A DNA stretch of 64,000 bases from Clostridiales bacterium (lineage in GTDB: Bacteria; Bacillota; Clostridia; Christensenellales; CAG-314), in assembly GCA_022508345.1 (NCBI GenBank), contig JAFLVK010000001.1:533841-597840 (forward strand), read 5' to 3'. The position numbers were made by a program, and so were the translations under genes. The notes under the pieces are model-generated. The model did no database searches, was not told where the DNA came from, and saw only the letters and a program-made list of their open reading frames with translations. Positions 7,635-18,708 of this stretch are shown here, one piece after another (within the stretch, counting starts at the first letter, position 1; the number at the start of each line of letters is the position of its first letter).

Positions 7635-8420
7635 TTATTCTGTCTCTATTGATACGTTTTTGGTCCAGCCGGGCAGTGTTACGTTTTTATTTGTGCTCTT
7701 GACGGTGCAGGTTATTGTTCCGTCGGAGCCCACATGCCTTTCTTTCATGGCAGTGATGTAATCTCCGCTCCAATTCAGATAATACTCGTCTATTGTGTCC
7801 GTTGCGGGGGATTGACACTTGACGGAATTTCCCGATTTACTGATACAGTTTATCCGTCCGTATGAGAAAAAATCCTCTACTGCAAGGTGGATACTGTTTG
7901 CCTCTCTCCAAATCATGTTGTACAGGTTTTGACACATAAAGTAGCCTTGATACGTGTTAAATTCACGTACAACAAATTCCGGTACATAATCATCGTATAC
8001 AGATTGCGCGCCTTTTACCGTTGTGCCGTTTTCCGAATACAGAATGTACTTTGTCCTGTTATCCTTGTCGGTGGTGGATATGTAGTAGTACTCCATGTGA
8101 TATTTGTTGCCGTCAGCCGTCAAGTCAACTTCGTAGTACTCGTCGTAGGTATGAGAGTTACCGTCCTCTGCTTCGACTATTTTGTACATATATTTTACCG
8201 TAGCCGATTCAATTCCGTCTGTCTGTTCGGGGTCAACGGACTTCAATTCGTATTTTAACTCGTACTGATGGGGCAGTTCCAAATTGTCAATTTTGACATT
8301 TAATTCATCCAATTCGCTTTCGGATATCGGTCTATATATGCCGCCGAATGTGCAAGAGGCACACAGCAACAGCGCTGTTATCAGCAAGATAGTAAGTGAC
8401 AGAATAGTTGGTTTTTTCAT
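7635..8420 (-). CDS. Lipoprotein of unknown function
   Basis: This 261-residue protein has a classical lipoprotein signal: MKK, a hydrophobic stretch, then LLCASC with the lipidated Cys at about residue 23. The mature part is acidic and rich in Tyr, with alternating strand-like segments (KYMYKIVEAEDG, YYEVDLTADGNKYHMEYYY). This fits an extracellular beta-rich fold, but I do not recognise a family. Ribosome binding site GAGGAATTAA. It lies downstream of recF on the same strand with a 21-base gap, so it may be co-transcribed with recF, although a functional link is not evident. Confidence 0.7.
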   Translation of the reverse strand: MKKPTILSLTILLITALLLCASCTFGGIYRPISESELDELNVKIDNLELPHQYELKYELKSVDPEQTDGIESATVKYMYKIVEAEDGNSHTYDEYYEVDLTADGNKYHMEYYYISTTDKDNRTKYILYSENGTTVKGAQSVYDDYVPEFVVREFNTYQGYFMCQNLYNMIWREANSIHLAVEDFFSYGRINCISKSGNSVKCQSPATDTIDEYYLNWSGDYITAMKERHVGSDGTITCTVKSTNKNVTLPGWTKNVSIETE

Positions 8421-8441
8421 TTAATTCCTCATGTTTAAGTT

Positions 8442-9545
8442 TTACGTTTTTTCGCTACACACGCCTTGAGATATTGTGAAAAACTTGCAATTGTTGCTTG
8501 CCAAGTCGTGGTTTATTTCGGTGGCGGTGGTGAGCAGTATCTGCAAGTCGCTGTCGAAGTTGAGCAAACGGCGCTGCCTGTCAATGTCCAGCTCGGACAG
8601 CACGTCGTCGAGAATCAACACAGGGTATTCGCCGATAATATTTTTGAATATCTGCAGCTCGGCAAGTTTCAACGACAGCGCGGTGGTGCGCAACTGCCCC
8701 TGGCTGCCAAAGCTTCGCACGTCTGTACCGTTTATTGTCAGTGCAATGTCGTCCCGTTGGCACCCGACGGACGTGTGGCGCAATTGGAAGTCCTTTTCAA
8801 GGTTGCTTTGCAGCAGCTTCAAGTAATTTTCTGCAATGTCGGCTACGCTGTCACCTTTTATTTGCGTAACGTATTCCATGTGGAGCTGTTCTTTGTTGTC
8901 CGTCAAGGTTGCGTGGCTTTGTTTTGCGTACACTTTCAGCTTGTCGCAAAAGGTGCGGCGTTTTGCAATTACCCGCGCACCCTCTTCGGCTATTTGTTTG
9001 TCCCACACGAAAACCGTGTCGCGCAGTTCCTCCACCGTTTTGGCGGTTTTTAACAGATTGTTGCGCTGCTGCAGTGCTTTGTTGAAGCGGGTCAGGCTGT
9101 AGAAGTAGTTTTTGTCCGTTTGGCACAGGTCAATGTCGAGGAACCGTCTGCGTTCGGCAGGGGACTGACTGATAATCTTGATTTCGTTGGGCGAAAAGTA
9201 AATACAGTTGAGGTATCCCATCAGTTCGCCTATTTTGGTGATGGGCACGCTGTTTACGGTAATTTGTTTTTTCGCACCGGCATTGAGGGTAATGGTAATT
9301 TCCCCATCGCCAAAGCGGCATTGATATTTTACGCGAACGAATGCCTTGTCCTGCCCCCAACAAATCAGGTCCTTGTCCTTGTCGGTGCGCGGACTTTTCC
9401 CAATACAGCACAAATACACGCTCTCAACAAGGTTTGTCTTGCCCTGAGCGTTGTCGCCTGTAAAGATATTCAGTTCGTTGCCCAGCGCTACCCGCTGTTT
9501 GTGGAGATTTCGGTAGCTGCTTACGGCAATTTCCGTAACTTTCAT
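8442..9545 (-). CDS. recF: DNA replication and repair protein RecF
   Basis: RecF is an SMC-like ATPase that loads RecA at gaps through RecFOR. The 367-residue product has Walker A TGDNAQGKTN (about 29-38), the RNLHKQ region, and a C-terminal signature and Walker B, LILDDVLSELD. recF usually sits behind dnaA-dnaN and before gyrB. Here it is divergent from gyrB and its usual upstream partners are not present. A TTG at 9551 could extend the frame by two codons, but ATG at 9545 is preferred. TATAAT ends six bases before it and there is no ribosome binding site, so the transcript is predicted to be leaderless. Confidence 0.95.
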   Translation of the reverse strand: MKVTEIAVSSYRNLHKQRVALGNELNIFTGDNAQGKTNLVESVYLCCIGKSPRTDKDKDLICWGQDKAFVRVKYQCRFGDGEITITLNAGAKKQITVNSVPITKIGELMGYLNCIYFSPNEIKIISQSPAERRRFLDIDLCQTDKNYFYSLTRFNKALQQRNNLLKTAKTVEELRDTVFVWDKQIAEEGARVIAKRRTFCDKLKVYAKQSHATLTDNKEQLHMEYVTQIKGDSVADIAENYLKLLQSNLEKDFQLRHTSVGCQRDDIALTINGTDVRSFGSQGQLRTTALSLKLAELQIFKNIIGEYPVLILDDVLSELDIDRQRRLLNFDSDLQILLTTATEINHDLASNNCKFFTISQGVCSEKT

Positions 9546-9551
9546 AGTCAA

Positions 9552-9580
9552 ATTATATCACATATTTGAAATTATTACAA
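9552..9580 (-). promoter_or_regulatory. recF promoter TTGTAA-17-TATAAT, leaderless geometry
   Basis: On the minus strand TTGTAA (complement of 9575-9580) and TATAAT (complement of 9552-9557) are 17 bases apart. The ATG follows after six bases. Confidence 0.6.
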
Positions 9581-9731
9581 CAACGCGTCGCAAGTTAAAT
9601 TTCGCCTGTGTCGGGTGTAAGGAAAAATCGACCAAAGGGTCAACCGTAGTGTATTTTGCCGAAATTGGGCGGTTTCAGGGCGTTAAAACGCTATCATGCA
9701 AAAAACATTTAAAAAATTGTTGATAAAACCA

Positions 9732-9760
9732 TGTACATTTATATAGTTATATGATACAAT
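9732..9760 (+). promoter_or_regulatory. gyrB promoter TGTACA-17-TACAAT
   Basis: TGTACA at 9732-9737 and TACAAT at 9755-9760 have a 17-base spacer and lie about 36 bases before gyrB. The rest of the recF-gyrB gap (9581-9731) shows no gene and no DnaA-box cluster. Confidence 0.55.
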
Positions 9761-9792
9761 ATATTTACTTAATAATAAATAAAAAGGAGTAA

Positions 9793-11688
<1,896 letters not shown>

Positions 11689-11698
11689 GGAGGACAAT

Positions 11699-14185
11699 AT
11701 GGCTAAGCAAGTAGAACAACATTTTGACTACGTTGAGGCGCTGGGCAAAACCAACGTCAAGGTAATCAAGATGGAAGAAGAAATGAAAAAATCATTTATC
11801 GCCTACGCAATGGCGGTAAATGTTTCTCGCGCCATCCCCGATGTACGCGACGGTTTGAAGCCCGTTCACAGACGTATTCTGTACGCAATGGGCGAACTGA
11901 ATTTGTTTAACGACAAGCCCTACCGTAAATGCGCACGTATCGTCGGTGACGTGCTTGGTAAGTACCACCCCCACGGCGACAGTGCTGTTTACGAAGCGTT
12001 GGTACGTTTGGCTCAGGACTTTAGTATCCGCTGCCCGCTGGTTGACGGACAGGGTAACTTCGGTAGTGTGGACGGCGACCCACCGGCAGCACAGCGTTAC
12101 ACCGAAGCGCGCCTCAGCAAGATTGCTGCGGAAATGCTTCGCGAAATTGACAAAAACACGGTAGATTTCTACCCCAACTTCGACAACACGCTAATGCAAC
12201 CTACGGTATTGCCCAGCCGCTTCCCCAACCTGTTGGTAAACGGCGCGGACGGTATTGCAGTAGGTATGGCAACCAACATTCCGCCTCACAACCTCGGCGA
12301 AGTTATCGACGGTGCAATTGCGGTACTCAACAACCCCGAAATCACCGTTGAAGAGCTGATGAAGATAATTCCCTCCCCTGACTTCCCAACGGGCGGCATT
12401 ATCATGGGGCGTGTGGGTATCCGCAACGCGTACAAGACAGGTAAAGGTACAATACTTGTACGTGCCAAGACGGAAATTGAGGAGCACAACGGACGTCAAC
12501 GCATTATCGTTACCGAGCTGCCTTACCAGGTAAACAAGGCTAAGCTTGTTGAAACAATTGCCGGCATGGTCAAGGACAAGCGTTTGGAGGGCATTGCCGA
12601 CATTCGCGAGGAAAGTGACCGCCACGGTATGCGTATCGTGTTCGACCTCAAGCGCGACGCAAACGCTCAGGTTGTACTCAACATGATGTACAAGCACACG
12701 CAATTGCAGGTATCCGACGGTATCACGCTTTTGGCACTTGCCGACGGCGAACCCAAGATACTCAACCTCAAGGAAATACTGTCCTACTACATCGCTCACC
12801 AACGCGAGGTTGTAACACGCAGAACCAAGTTCGACCTGGAAAAGGCTGAAGACAGACATCACATCATTGAGGGCTTGGTAATTGCTCTCGACAACATCGA
12901 CAGAGTTATTCAAATAATCAAGAGCAGCAAGGACAGACAAACGGCAGCGGCAGCACTGATGGAGGAATTTGCACTCAGTGAACGTCAAACAAACGCTATC
13001 CTTGAAATGCGCCTGTCCCGTCTCACCCAGCTGGAAGTGGAAACTCTCCGCGAGGAATTGAGACAGTTGGAAATTCTCATTGCTGATCTCAAGGACATTT
13101 TGGCAAAACCTGCCCGCGTATCCGAAATCATTGTAAACGAGCTGGGCGAAGTTCGCGACAAATACGGCGAAGCGCGCAAGACGGAAATATGCACCGACTA
13201 CGCGGAAATTGACATCGGCGACCTGATTGAAAAGGAAGACGTTGTAATATCCATGACTCACCTGGGTTACGTAAAACGTCTGCCCGTTGCCGAATACCGC
13301 ACACAAAAACGCGGCGGCAAGGGTGTAACGGCTCACAAACCGCGCGAAGAGGACTTCGTTGAACGCATGTTTGTTACCAACACGCACGACGATTTGCTGT
13401 TCTTCACCAACAGGGGCAAGGTTTACTGCATCAAGGGCTACGAAGTTCCCGAGGCAGAGCGTACGGCACGTGGACGCGCAATCGTCAACATTCTGCAGCT
13501 TGACCCCAGCGAAAAAGTTACCGCTGTTATTCCCCGCAAGGAAGACAGCCGCGGCAACCTTATCATGGCAACACGCCAGGGTCTTATCAAAAAGACCGAT
13601 TTGGCTGAGTTTGAATCCATCCGCAAAACGGGTAAAATTGCAATATCGCTGTTGGACGACGACGAGCTTATCGGCGTAGACATGACAACAGGCTACGACG
13701 AAATTCTCATGGCGTCGCACGAGGGTAAGTGCATTCGTTTCGCCGAGGAAGAAGTTCGCCCCATGGGTAGAGAAGCGCAAGGTGTTCGCTCCATGAAGCT
13801 GGACGACGGCGACTACGTTGTTGACATGGCAATCGCGCGCAACGGCGTGGAAGTGCTTACCATTTCCGAAAAGGGCTTCGGCAAGCGCAGCGACCTCATC
13901 GATTACCGTCTGCAATCACGCGCAGGCAAGGGTATCAAGGCAGGCGTGTTCAACGACAAGACAGGTAAGCTTGTAAACCTCAAGCTCATCAACCCCGACA
14001 ACGACATTATGCTCATTGCCGACAACGGTATCGTTATCCGTATCAAGGCTAAGGATATTTCCAAGATTGGCAGAGACACAATGGGTGTCAGAGTCATGAA
14101 GTTCAAGGGTGATGCGCAGGTAGTGTGCGTATCCGAAAGCCCCGTCGGCGACGAACTGGACGAAAGCGAAGGCTCCGAGGAGTAA
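11699..14185 (+). CDS. gyrA: DNA gyrase subunit A
   Basis: GyrA carries the breakage-reunion activity of gyrase. It has 828 residues, with catalytic Tyr134 in AAQRYTEAR. The quinolone-determining region reads [10 protein letters not shown] (Ser95 and Glu99 correspond to E. coli Ser83 and Asp87), so the wild-type serine is present. The C-terminal wrapping domain contains the GyrA box as QKRGGKG, which separates it from ParC. The start at 11699 has an AAGGAGGAC ribosome binding site; the in-frame ATG at 11669 lies inside gyrB. A short N-terminal extension of about 12 residues is present compared with E. coli. Confidence 0.97.
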   Translation: MAKQVEQHFDYVEALGKTNVKVIKMEEEMKKSFIAYAMAVNVSRAIPDVRDGLKPVHRRILYAMGELNLFNDKPYRKCARIVGDVLGKYHPHGDSAVYEALVRLAQDFSIRCPLVDGQGNFGSVDGDPPAAQRYTEARLSKIAAEMLREIDKNTVDFYPNFDNTLMQPTVLPSRFPNLLVNGADGIAVGMATNIPPHNLGEVIDGAIAVLNNPEITVEELMKIIPSPDFPTGGIIMGRVGIRNAYKTGKGTILVRAKTEIEEHNGRQRIIVTELPYQVNKAKLVETIAGMVKDKRLEGIADIREESDRHGMRIVFDLKRDANAQVVLNMMYKHTQLQVSDGITLLALADGEPKILNLKEILSYYIAHQREVVTRRTKFDLEKAEDRHHIIEGLVIALDNIDRVIQIIKSSKDRQTAAAALMEEFALSERQTNAILEMRLSRLTQLEVETLREELRQLEILIADLKDILAKPARVSEIIVNELGEVRDKYGEARKTEICTDYAEIDIGDLIEKEDVVISMTHLGYVKRLPVAEYRTQKRGGKGVTAHKPREEDFVERMFVTNTHDDLLFFTNRGKVYCIKGYEVPEAERTARGRAIVNILQLDPSEKVTAVIPRKEDSRGNLIMATRQGLIKKTDLAEFESIRKTGKIAISLLDDDELIGVDMTTGYDEILMASHEGKCIRFAEEEVRPMGREAQGVRSMKLDDGDYVVDMAIARNGVEVLTISEKGFGKRSDLIDYRLQSRAGKGIKAGVFNDKTGKLVNLKLINPDNDIMLIADNGIVIRIKAKDISKIGRDTMGVRVMKFKGDAQVVCVSESPVGDELDESEGSEE

Positions 14186-14186
14186 A

Positions 14187-15884
14187 ATGTTAAATTACAA
14201 ACAAATAATAGCAAACAAGATAAACGCTCCGCTTGAAAAAGCGGAGCTAGTGTCGTTAATAACGGAAACGGCGGACGACGCATTTGGAGATTACGCATTC
14301 CCCTGCTTTAAGCTGGCAAAGGTGATGCGCATGTCCCCTGTGCAGATTTCCGAAAAGCTTGCCGGCGAAATAGAGCTTGACGACGTTGTTGTAAAGGTAG
14401 AGGCAGTAAACGGCTATCTCAACTTCTTTGTCAACCGTGGCAGCTTAATAAACGACGTTTTGAATGACATCGCCAAGGCAGGCGCTAAATACGGCAACGA
14501 CAAGGTGGGCAAGGGCAAAACTGTGTGTATCGACTACAGTTCGGTAAACATCTGCAAGTCATTCCACATCGGGCACCTGTCTACAACGGCAATCGGCTCC
14601 AGCCTGTACAAGCTGTACACGGCACTTGGCTACAAGGTTGTCGGTATCAACCACTTGGGCGACTACGGCACACAGTTTGGCAAGATGATTGTTGCCTTCA
14701 AGCTGTGGGGCGACAGAGCAACGGTCGAACGCGAAGGTGTAAAGGAGCTGCAACGCATTTACGTCAAGTTCCACCAGGAGGAGGTAAATCACCCCGAACT
14801 GACGGAACAGGCGCGCGAGTGGTTTGTTCGGATTGAGCGTGGCGACCCCGAGGCGCAGGAGCTGTTTGAATTTTTCAAGCGTATAACTTTACACGAAGTA
14901 ATGGACATCTACGCACGTTTAAATGTCAAGTTCGACAGCTGGAACGGCGAAAGCTTCTTCAACGACAAGATGGACAAGCCTCTCCAGATGCTACGCGACA
15001 AGGGCTTGATTACCGAAAGTCAGGGTGCACAGGTGGTGGACTTAAAAGATTACAACATGCCCCCATGCTTGCTTGTCAAGTCGGACGGTAGCAGCCTGTA
15101 CGCAACGCGCGACATCGCCGCAGCCATCTGGCGCAAAAATGAGTACGACTTCGACAAATGTCTGTACGTTGTTGCGTATCAGCAAAACCTGCACTTCAAG
15201 CAATTTTTCAAGGTGTTGGAGCTGGCAGGGCTAACTTGGGCTCAGGATCTTGTTCACGTTGCATTCGGCATGGTAAGCCTTGAGGACGGCTCCATGTCCA
15301 CGCGCAAGGGCAATGTAGTGTTGCTGCGCGACGTTATCGACAAGGCTGTTGCCAAGTCGCTGGAAATCATCACGGAGAAAAACCCCAACTTGCCCAACAA
15401 GGAAAAGGTTGCCGAACAGGTTGGTGTTGGTGCAGTGTTGTTCTCAGCCCTTGAAAACAGCAAAATCAAGGATATTACCTTTACGTTTGACCGCGTGTTG
15501 AATTTTGACGGCGAAACAGCGCCCTACCTGCAGTACACGACGGCAAGGTGCAATTCTCTGTTGGAAAAGGCAGGCGCTTGGAAAAAAAGTAAAGTTGCAG
15601 CAGATTTACGCGCGTTGGATAACGCCGAAACACTGCGACTGTGCAAGCTTCTTGCTGCGTTCCCACAGGCGGTAAAGGACGCCGCATTCAAGTACGAGCC
15701 GAGCATCGTATCGGCGTTGCTTATCGACATCGCGCAAGCCTTCAACAGGTTTTATATCGAGCACCGCGTTATCTCCGACAATGTTGCGGAACAAAACGCG
15801 CGCTTGCAGGTGGTGGAGGCCACGGGAACAGTGCTCAAAAAGGGTCTTTCGCTACTTGGTATCGAATCCCCTGAAAAAATGTAA
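14187..15884 (+). CDS. argS: Arginyl-tRNA synthetase
   Basis: This class I synthetase charges tRNA-Arg. It has 565 residues, with an N-terminal Add-1 domain, the HIGH motif as FHIGHL (about 126-131), the GINHLGDYGTQFGK block characteristic of ArgRS, the KMSKS-like loop as MSTRKGN, and a C-terminal anticodon-binding DALR domain. It starts one base after the gyrA stop, with GAGGAG inside the gyrA end, so it is coupled to gyrBA. A member of the intergenic repeat family starts at its stop codon. Confidence 0.96.
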   Translation: MLNYKQIIANKINAPLEKAELVSLITETADDAFGDYAFPCFKLAKVMRMSPVQISEKLAGEIELDDVVVKVEAVNGYLNFFVNRGSLINDVLNDIAKAGAKYGNDKVGKGKTVCIDYSSVNICKSFHIGHLSTTAIGSSLYKLYTALGYKVVGINHLGDYGTQFGKMIVAFKLWGDRATVEREGVKELQRIYVKFHQEEVNHPELTEQAREWFVRIERGDPEAQELFEFFKRITLHEVMDIYARLNVKFDSWNGESFFNDKMDKPLQMLRDKGLITESQGAQVVDLKDYNMPPCLLVKSDGSSLYATRDIAAAIWRKNEYDFDKCLYVVAYQQNLHFKQFFKVLELAGLTWAQDLVHVAFGMVSLEDGSMSTRKGNVVLLRDVIDKAVAKSLEIITEKNPNLPNKEKVAEQVGVGAVLFSALENSKIKDITFTFDRVLNFDGETAPYLQYTTARCNSLLEKAGAWKKSKVAADLRALDNAETLRLCKLLAAFPQAVKDAAFKYEPSIVSALLIDIAQAFNRFYIEHRVISDNVAEQNARLQVVEATGTVLKKGLSLLGIESPEKM

Positions 15885-15950
15885 TTTGAGAGGCTATAAG
15901 CATCGCAATACTTTGTTGAGCTGTGTCTTGCTCGCTTTTAGTTGCTCAAA
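15884..15950 (+). repeat. Intergenic repeat copy A
   Basis: This is bounded by TTTGAG (15885-15890) and CTCAAA (15945-15950) and contains ATAAGCATCGCAATACTTTG (15896-15915). It begins at the argS stop codon. Copies B (16558) and C (16899) have the same bounding hexamers. Confidence 0.6.
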
Positions 15951-15984
15951 TAAAAGCATAAATATGCTAGTTCTTAAATAATTA

Positions 15985-16013
15985 TTGACAAATATGAGAA
16001 TTTCTGTTAACAA
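15985..16013 (+). promoter_or_regulatory. Promoter TTGACA-17-TAACAA for the CvpA-like gene
   Basis: A consensus -35 at 15985-15990 and a weaker -10 at 16008-16013 lie 20 bases upstream of the ATG. Confidence 0.5.
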
Positions 16014-16032
16014 TAAGATATAAGGAGAACAT

Positions 16033-16563
16033 ATGAACGTCTTAGATTATATTCTTTTAGCGTTGTTTGTTGCAAGCACTGTAAACGGTTTGTTTAAAGG
16101 CTTTATCAAGCAGGCTTTGACAATAATTGGTGTATTTGTCGTTACTATGCTCACGGCAACAGTCACGCCGTATGTACAAAGTTGGTTCGTAACCGTCATA
16201 GAAAACGAAAACACCCGCACGATTGTCGCAATGATTGCATCTGTACTTTTGCTTATTGTTGCGTATTCCATCGTTGCGCTATTGATACAGCGCATACTCA
16301 AAAAGGTCAAGATTATCGGCTTTTTGGACAGGCTCTTGGGCGCATTGATTGGTTTTGGCGTGGTGTACTTCGTATTTGCAGTGATATTTGCACTGTTCCT
16401 TGACACCGGCGAATCATTTATGCCCACGTTAAAGGGCTGGGTAGGTGATGCATTCGAAACCAGCTGGATAGGCACACACATCTACGCAAACAATTTCTTT
16501 GGCGATTGGGTAATTGTAAGCATTGCCGAGAAGATTCTCAACAGCCTTCAACCCGCGGTTTGA
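16033..16563 (+). CDS. CvpA family membrane protein
   Basis: This 176-residue protein has four hydrophobic segments and begins NVLDYILLALFVASTVNGLFKGF, the pattern of the CvpA (colicin V production) family. The mid-protein GFLDRLLGALIGFGVVYFVFA block is also typical. CvpA-like proteins are widespread inner-membrane proteins; in Gram-positives the role is unknown. Ribosome binding site ATAAGGAGAAC. Its TGA stop lies within the GTTTGAG boundary of intergenic repeat copy B. Confidence 0.8.
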   Translation: MNVLDYILLALFVASTVNGLFKGFIKQALTIIGVFVVTMLTATVTPYVQSWFVTVIENENTRTIVAMIASVLLLIVAYSIVALLIQRILKKVKIIGFLDRLLGALIGFGVVYFVFAVIFALFLDTGESFMPTLKGWVGDAFETSWIGTHIYANNFFGDWVIVSIAEKILNSLQPAV

Positions 16564-16608
16564 GACGCTTATAAGCATCGCAATACTTCGTTAAACTGAG
16601 CCTCAAAC
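16558..16608 (+). repeat. Intergenic repeat copy B
   Basis: It runs from GTTTGAG (16558-16564) to CTCAAAC (16602-16608), with core ATAAGCATCGCAATACTTCG (16571-16590). The TGA in the left boundary is the stop codon of the preceding gene. Confidence 0.65.
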
Positions 16609-16696
16609 TAGCGAAATTTTAAGTACGGAATATCGTAAAAAACTTATTTTTTGCTGTAACAAAACAGAAAAATACACTTTATTAAATGTAATTCGC

Positions 16697-16725
16697 TTGA
16701 CTATAAAAGTGAGCTATGTTACTAT
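16697..16725 (+). promoter_or_regulatory. Promoter TTGACT-17-TACTAT of the ABC exporter leader
   Basis: TTGACT at 16697-16702 and TACTAT at 16720-16725 give a transcript starting near 16732. The leader would run about 250 bases before the first ABC gene. Confidence 0.7.
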
Positions 16726-16761
16726 TTACTCAACAAAATAAACAAAAAGGAGGTGAAAGCA

Positions 16762-16836
16762 ATGACCAACAAAAGAATACAAAACATCAAAACATACGGA
16801 AGTTGCTATACTCACCTACCTTTTGCCGTCATTTAA
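16762..16836 (+). CDS. 24-residue leader peptide, candidate attenuator ORF
   Basis: The ATG at 16762 follows AAGGAGGTGAAAGCA, one of the strongest ribosome binding sites in the window. It opens a 24-codon frame (MTNKRIQNIKTYGSCY then THLPFAVI) ending in TAA at 16834. A terminator lies 30 bases after the stop and the ABC exporter genes lie beyond it. In Bacillus subtilis the exporter genes bmrCD are controlled by translation of a small upstream ORF, bmrB, through such an attenuator. The arrangement here is the same, but the sequence is not recognisably BmrB. It could instead be a free small protein. Confidence 0.6.
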   Translation: MTNKRIQNIKTYGSCYTHLPFAVI

Positions 16837-16866
16837 CAGTCGGTAATATTGTATGGTGTAATTTGT

Positions 16867-16898
16867 GTGCGCTTTCGTTGTGGAAGCGCACTTTTTTT
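16867..16898 (+). terminator. Leader terminator ahead of the ABC exporter
   Basis: GTGCGCTT (16867-16874) pairs with AAGCGCAC (16884-16891) and is followed by seven T. It lies between the leader ORF and the first ABC gene, so full-length transcripts must read through it. GAAAGC next to the leader ribosome binding site could pair with GCTTTC (16871-16876) in the left part of the hairpin. Confidence 0.8.
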
Positions 16899-16949
16899 GT
16901 TTGAGGCGGTATAAGAGTCGGTATGCTTTGTTCCGCTACCACCTCAAAC
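16899..16949 (+). repeat. Intergenic repeat copy C
   Basis: It runs from GTTTGAG (16899-16905) to CTCAAAC (16943-16949), with core ATAAGAGTCGGTATGCTTTG (16911-16930). It starts at the end of the leader terminator T-run. Confidence 0.65.
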
Positions 16950-16986
16950 CGACGAGAAAAATAGAAAAAATTAAAGTGACAATATT

Positions 16987-18708
16987 ATGCGATACTTATT
17001 TAGATTTATAAAGCCATATAAAAAGACCGTCCTGCTGTTAATGCTGCTGTACGCATTGCAGACGGTTGCCGCGCTCTTTATGCCCTTTGTTATGGGCAAC
17101 ATCGTCGAGTACGGTATCCGCGTTGAAAACTTGAACTACATTTTGCAAGAGGGTGCAATCATGGTTGCGTTGGCTGTAGGTGCGCTAAGCTGCGCAATGC
17201 TAACCAACCGTATCAACAGCAACTTTTCCGCCACGCTTGCAGTGGATATTCGCAAGCAGGTATTCAACAAGGTCAACACACTGTCCTTCGAGCAGTTTTC
17301 CGAGCTGGGTACGGGCAGCCTCATCACACGCACGACGGACGACGTCAGCTGGATAGAGGACACCATTAGCCAGTTGCCCTACGTCGTGATTGCAGCACCT
17401 ATCATGTTTATCGGCGGTGTTGCATTGTCCTTCAAGGGTGATTGGGTGCTTCCGCTCATTCTGTTGGGGGTATCGGTGTTGGTGCTTGTAATTTCCACCC
17501 TCATTACAGGCAGCCTGGAAAAGCACTGGCAACGCGGTGAAGAATTTACCGACGTGCAAAACAGGGTTGTCAGGGAGCGTTTGTCCGGCATACGCGTAGT
17601 GCGCGCATTCGACAAGGAACAGTACGAACACCAAAGGGCACGCCGCGCAACCAGCGAAATGTGCAACAGCTTTGTTACGGCAAATACCGTAAGCGGACTA
17701 GTGAGCCCCATTGCGTCGCTACTGCTTAATGTTGCAACGGTTGCGATAATCTACGTTGGGGCGGTGCGCTTGCAAAAGGTTTCCACACTCAAGGCAGGCG
17801 ACATCTTGGCTACAATCCAGTACATTGCACTTATTGCCAATGCGGTGCTGATACTTTCCTGGACTATATCCTTTATCCCGCGCGTCAAGGTCAGCTTGAA
17901 GCGTATCGGCGCCATTCTCGACTTGCAAAACGTGCGCGAAGATATTTCCCTGGGGCTTGAGCTTGACGGGGACATAACTTTTGACAACGTCAGCTTTGCC
18001 TACGGCAACGCGCAGGTCAATTCGTTAACGGATGTGTCAATCGACATCAAGCAGGGAGAGATAGTGGGCATAATCGGCGGAACTGGAAGCGGCAAAACAA
18101 CACTTGTAAAGCTACTGATGGATTTCTACGCAGTAAAGGGCGGCGAACGTCGCTTTGGCGGTAAAAGCTACGGCGAGCTTACGCCTGCAACCATTCGCGA
18201 CAACGTGGCAATCGCACTGCAAAAGAGCATGATTTTCGAGGGTACCATTGCCGACAACGTCCGTATGGGTAACAAGGACGCTTCCGATGAACAGGTGCGC
18301 CAAGTATTGGAAATTGCCCAGATACTTGACTTCGTGGACAGCAAGGAGGAGGGCGTAAACTACAAGCTTACGCAATCGGGAAACAACCTTTCCGGCGGAC
18401 AAAAGCAACGCATAAACATTGCGCGAACAATTTTAAAGCCTGCCTCCGTCTACATTTTCGACGACAGCTTTTCCGCGCTTGATTACCTCACAGAGGCAAA
18501 CCTGAGAAAATCGTTAAACCAATACTTGAAGAACAAAACGCAAATTATCGTTACTCAACGTGCCGCAACGGCAATGCGCTGCGACAAGGTTTACGTGCTG
18601 GACAACGGCAAGGTGGCAGGCGTGGGAACACACAAACAGCTGCTAAAGGATTGCCCCACGTACAAAGAGATTTACCTCAGCCAAATGGGAGGTGATATCA
18701 ATGAGTAA
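16987..18708 (+). CDS. ABC exporter half-transporter with degenerate ATPase site
   Basis: This 573-residue type IV exporter half has six transmembrane segments (about 15-300), then an ATPase domain with Walker A GGTGSGKTT (364-372) and signature NLSGGQKQR (467-475). The residue after the Walker B aspartate is Asp493 rather than the catalytic Glu, and the H-loop histidine is Gln524 (TQRAAT instead of AHRLST). This is the pattern of the non-catalytic partner in heterodimeric multidrug exporters such as BmrC or TM287. The ribosome binding site is modest (AAAGTGA). Expression probably depends on the leader at 16762-16898. The partner gene overlaps its end. Confidence 0.9.
   Translation: MRYLFRFIKPYKKTVLLLMLLYALQTVAALFMPFVMGNIVEYGIRVENLNYILQEGAIMVALAVGALSCAMLTNRINSNFSATLAVDIRKQVFNKVNTLSFEQFSELGTGSLITRTTDDVSWIEDTISQLPYVVIAAPIMFIGGVALSFKGDWVLPLILLGVSVLVLVISTLITGSLEKHWQRGEEFTDVQNRVVRERLSGIRVVRAFDKEQYEHQRARRATSEMCNSFVTANTVSGLVSPIASLLLNVATVAIIYVGAVRLQKVSTLKAGDILATIQYIALIANAVLILSWTISFIPRVKVSLKRIGAILDLQNVREDISLGLELDGDITFDNVSFAYGNAQVNSLTDVSIDIKQGEIVGIIGGTGSGKTTLVKLLMDFYAVKGGERRFGGKSYGELTPATIRDNVAIALQKSMIFEGTIADNVRMGNKDASDEQVRQVLEIAQILDFVDSKEEGVNYKLTQSGNNLSGGQKQRINIARTILKPASVYIFDDSFSALDYLTEANLRKSLNQYLKNKTQIIVTQRAATAMRCDKVYVLDNGKVAGVGTHKQLLKDCPTYKEIYLSQMGGDINE

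Noticed and set aside
12191..13915. Long open frame of 574 codons on the minus strand inside gyrA
   Set aside because: It is fully antisense to gyrA, has a composition expected from the reverse frame of a biased gene, has no ribosome binding site and resembles no family.
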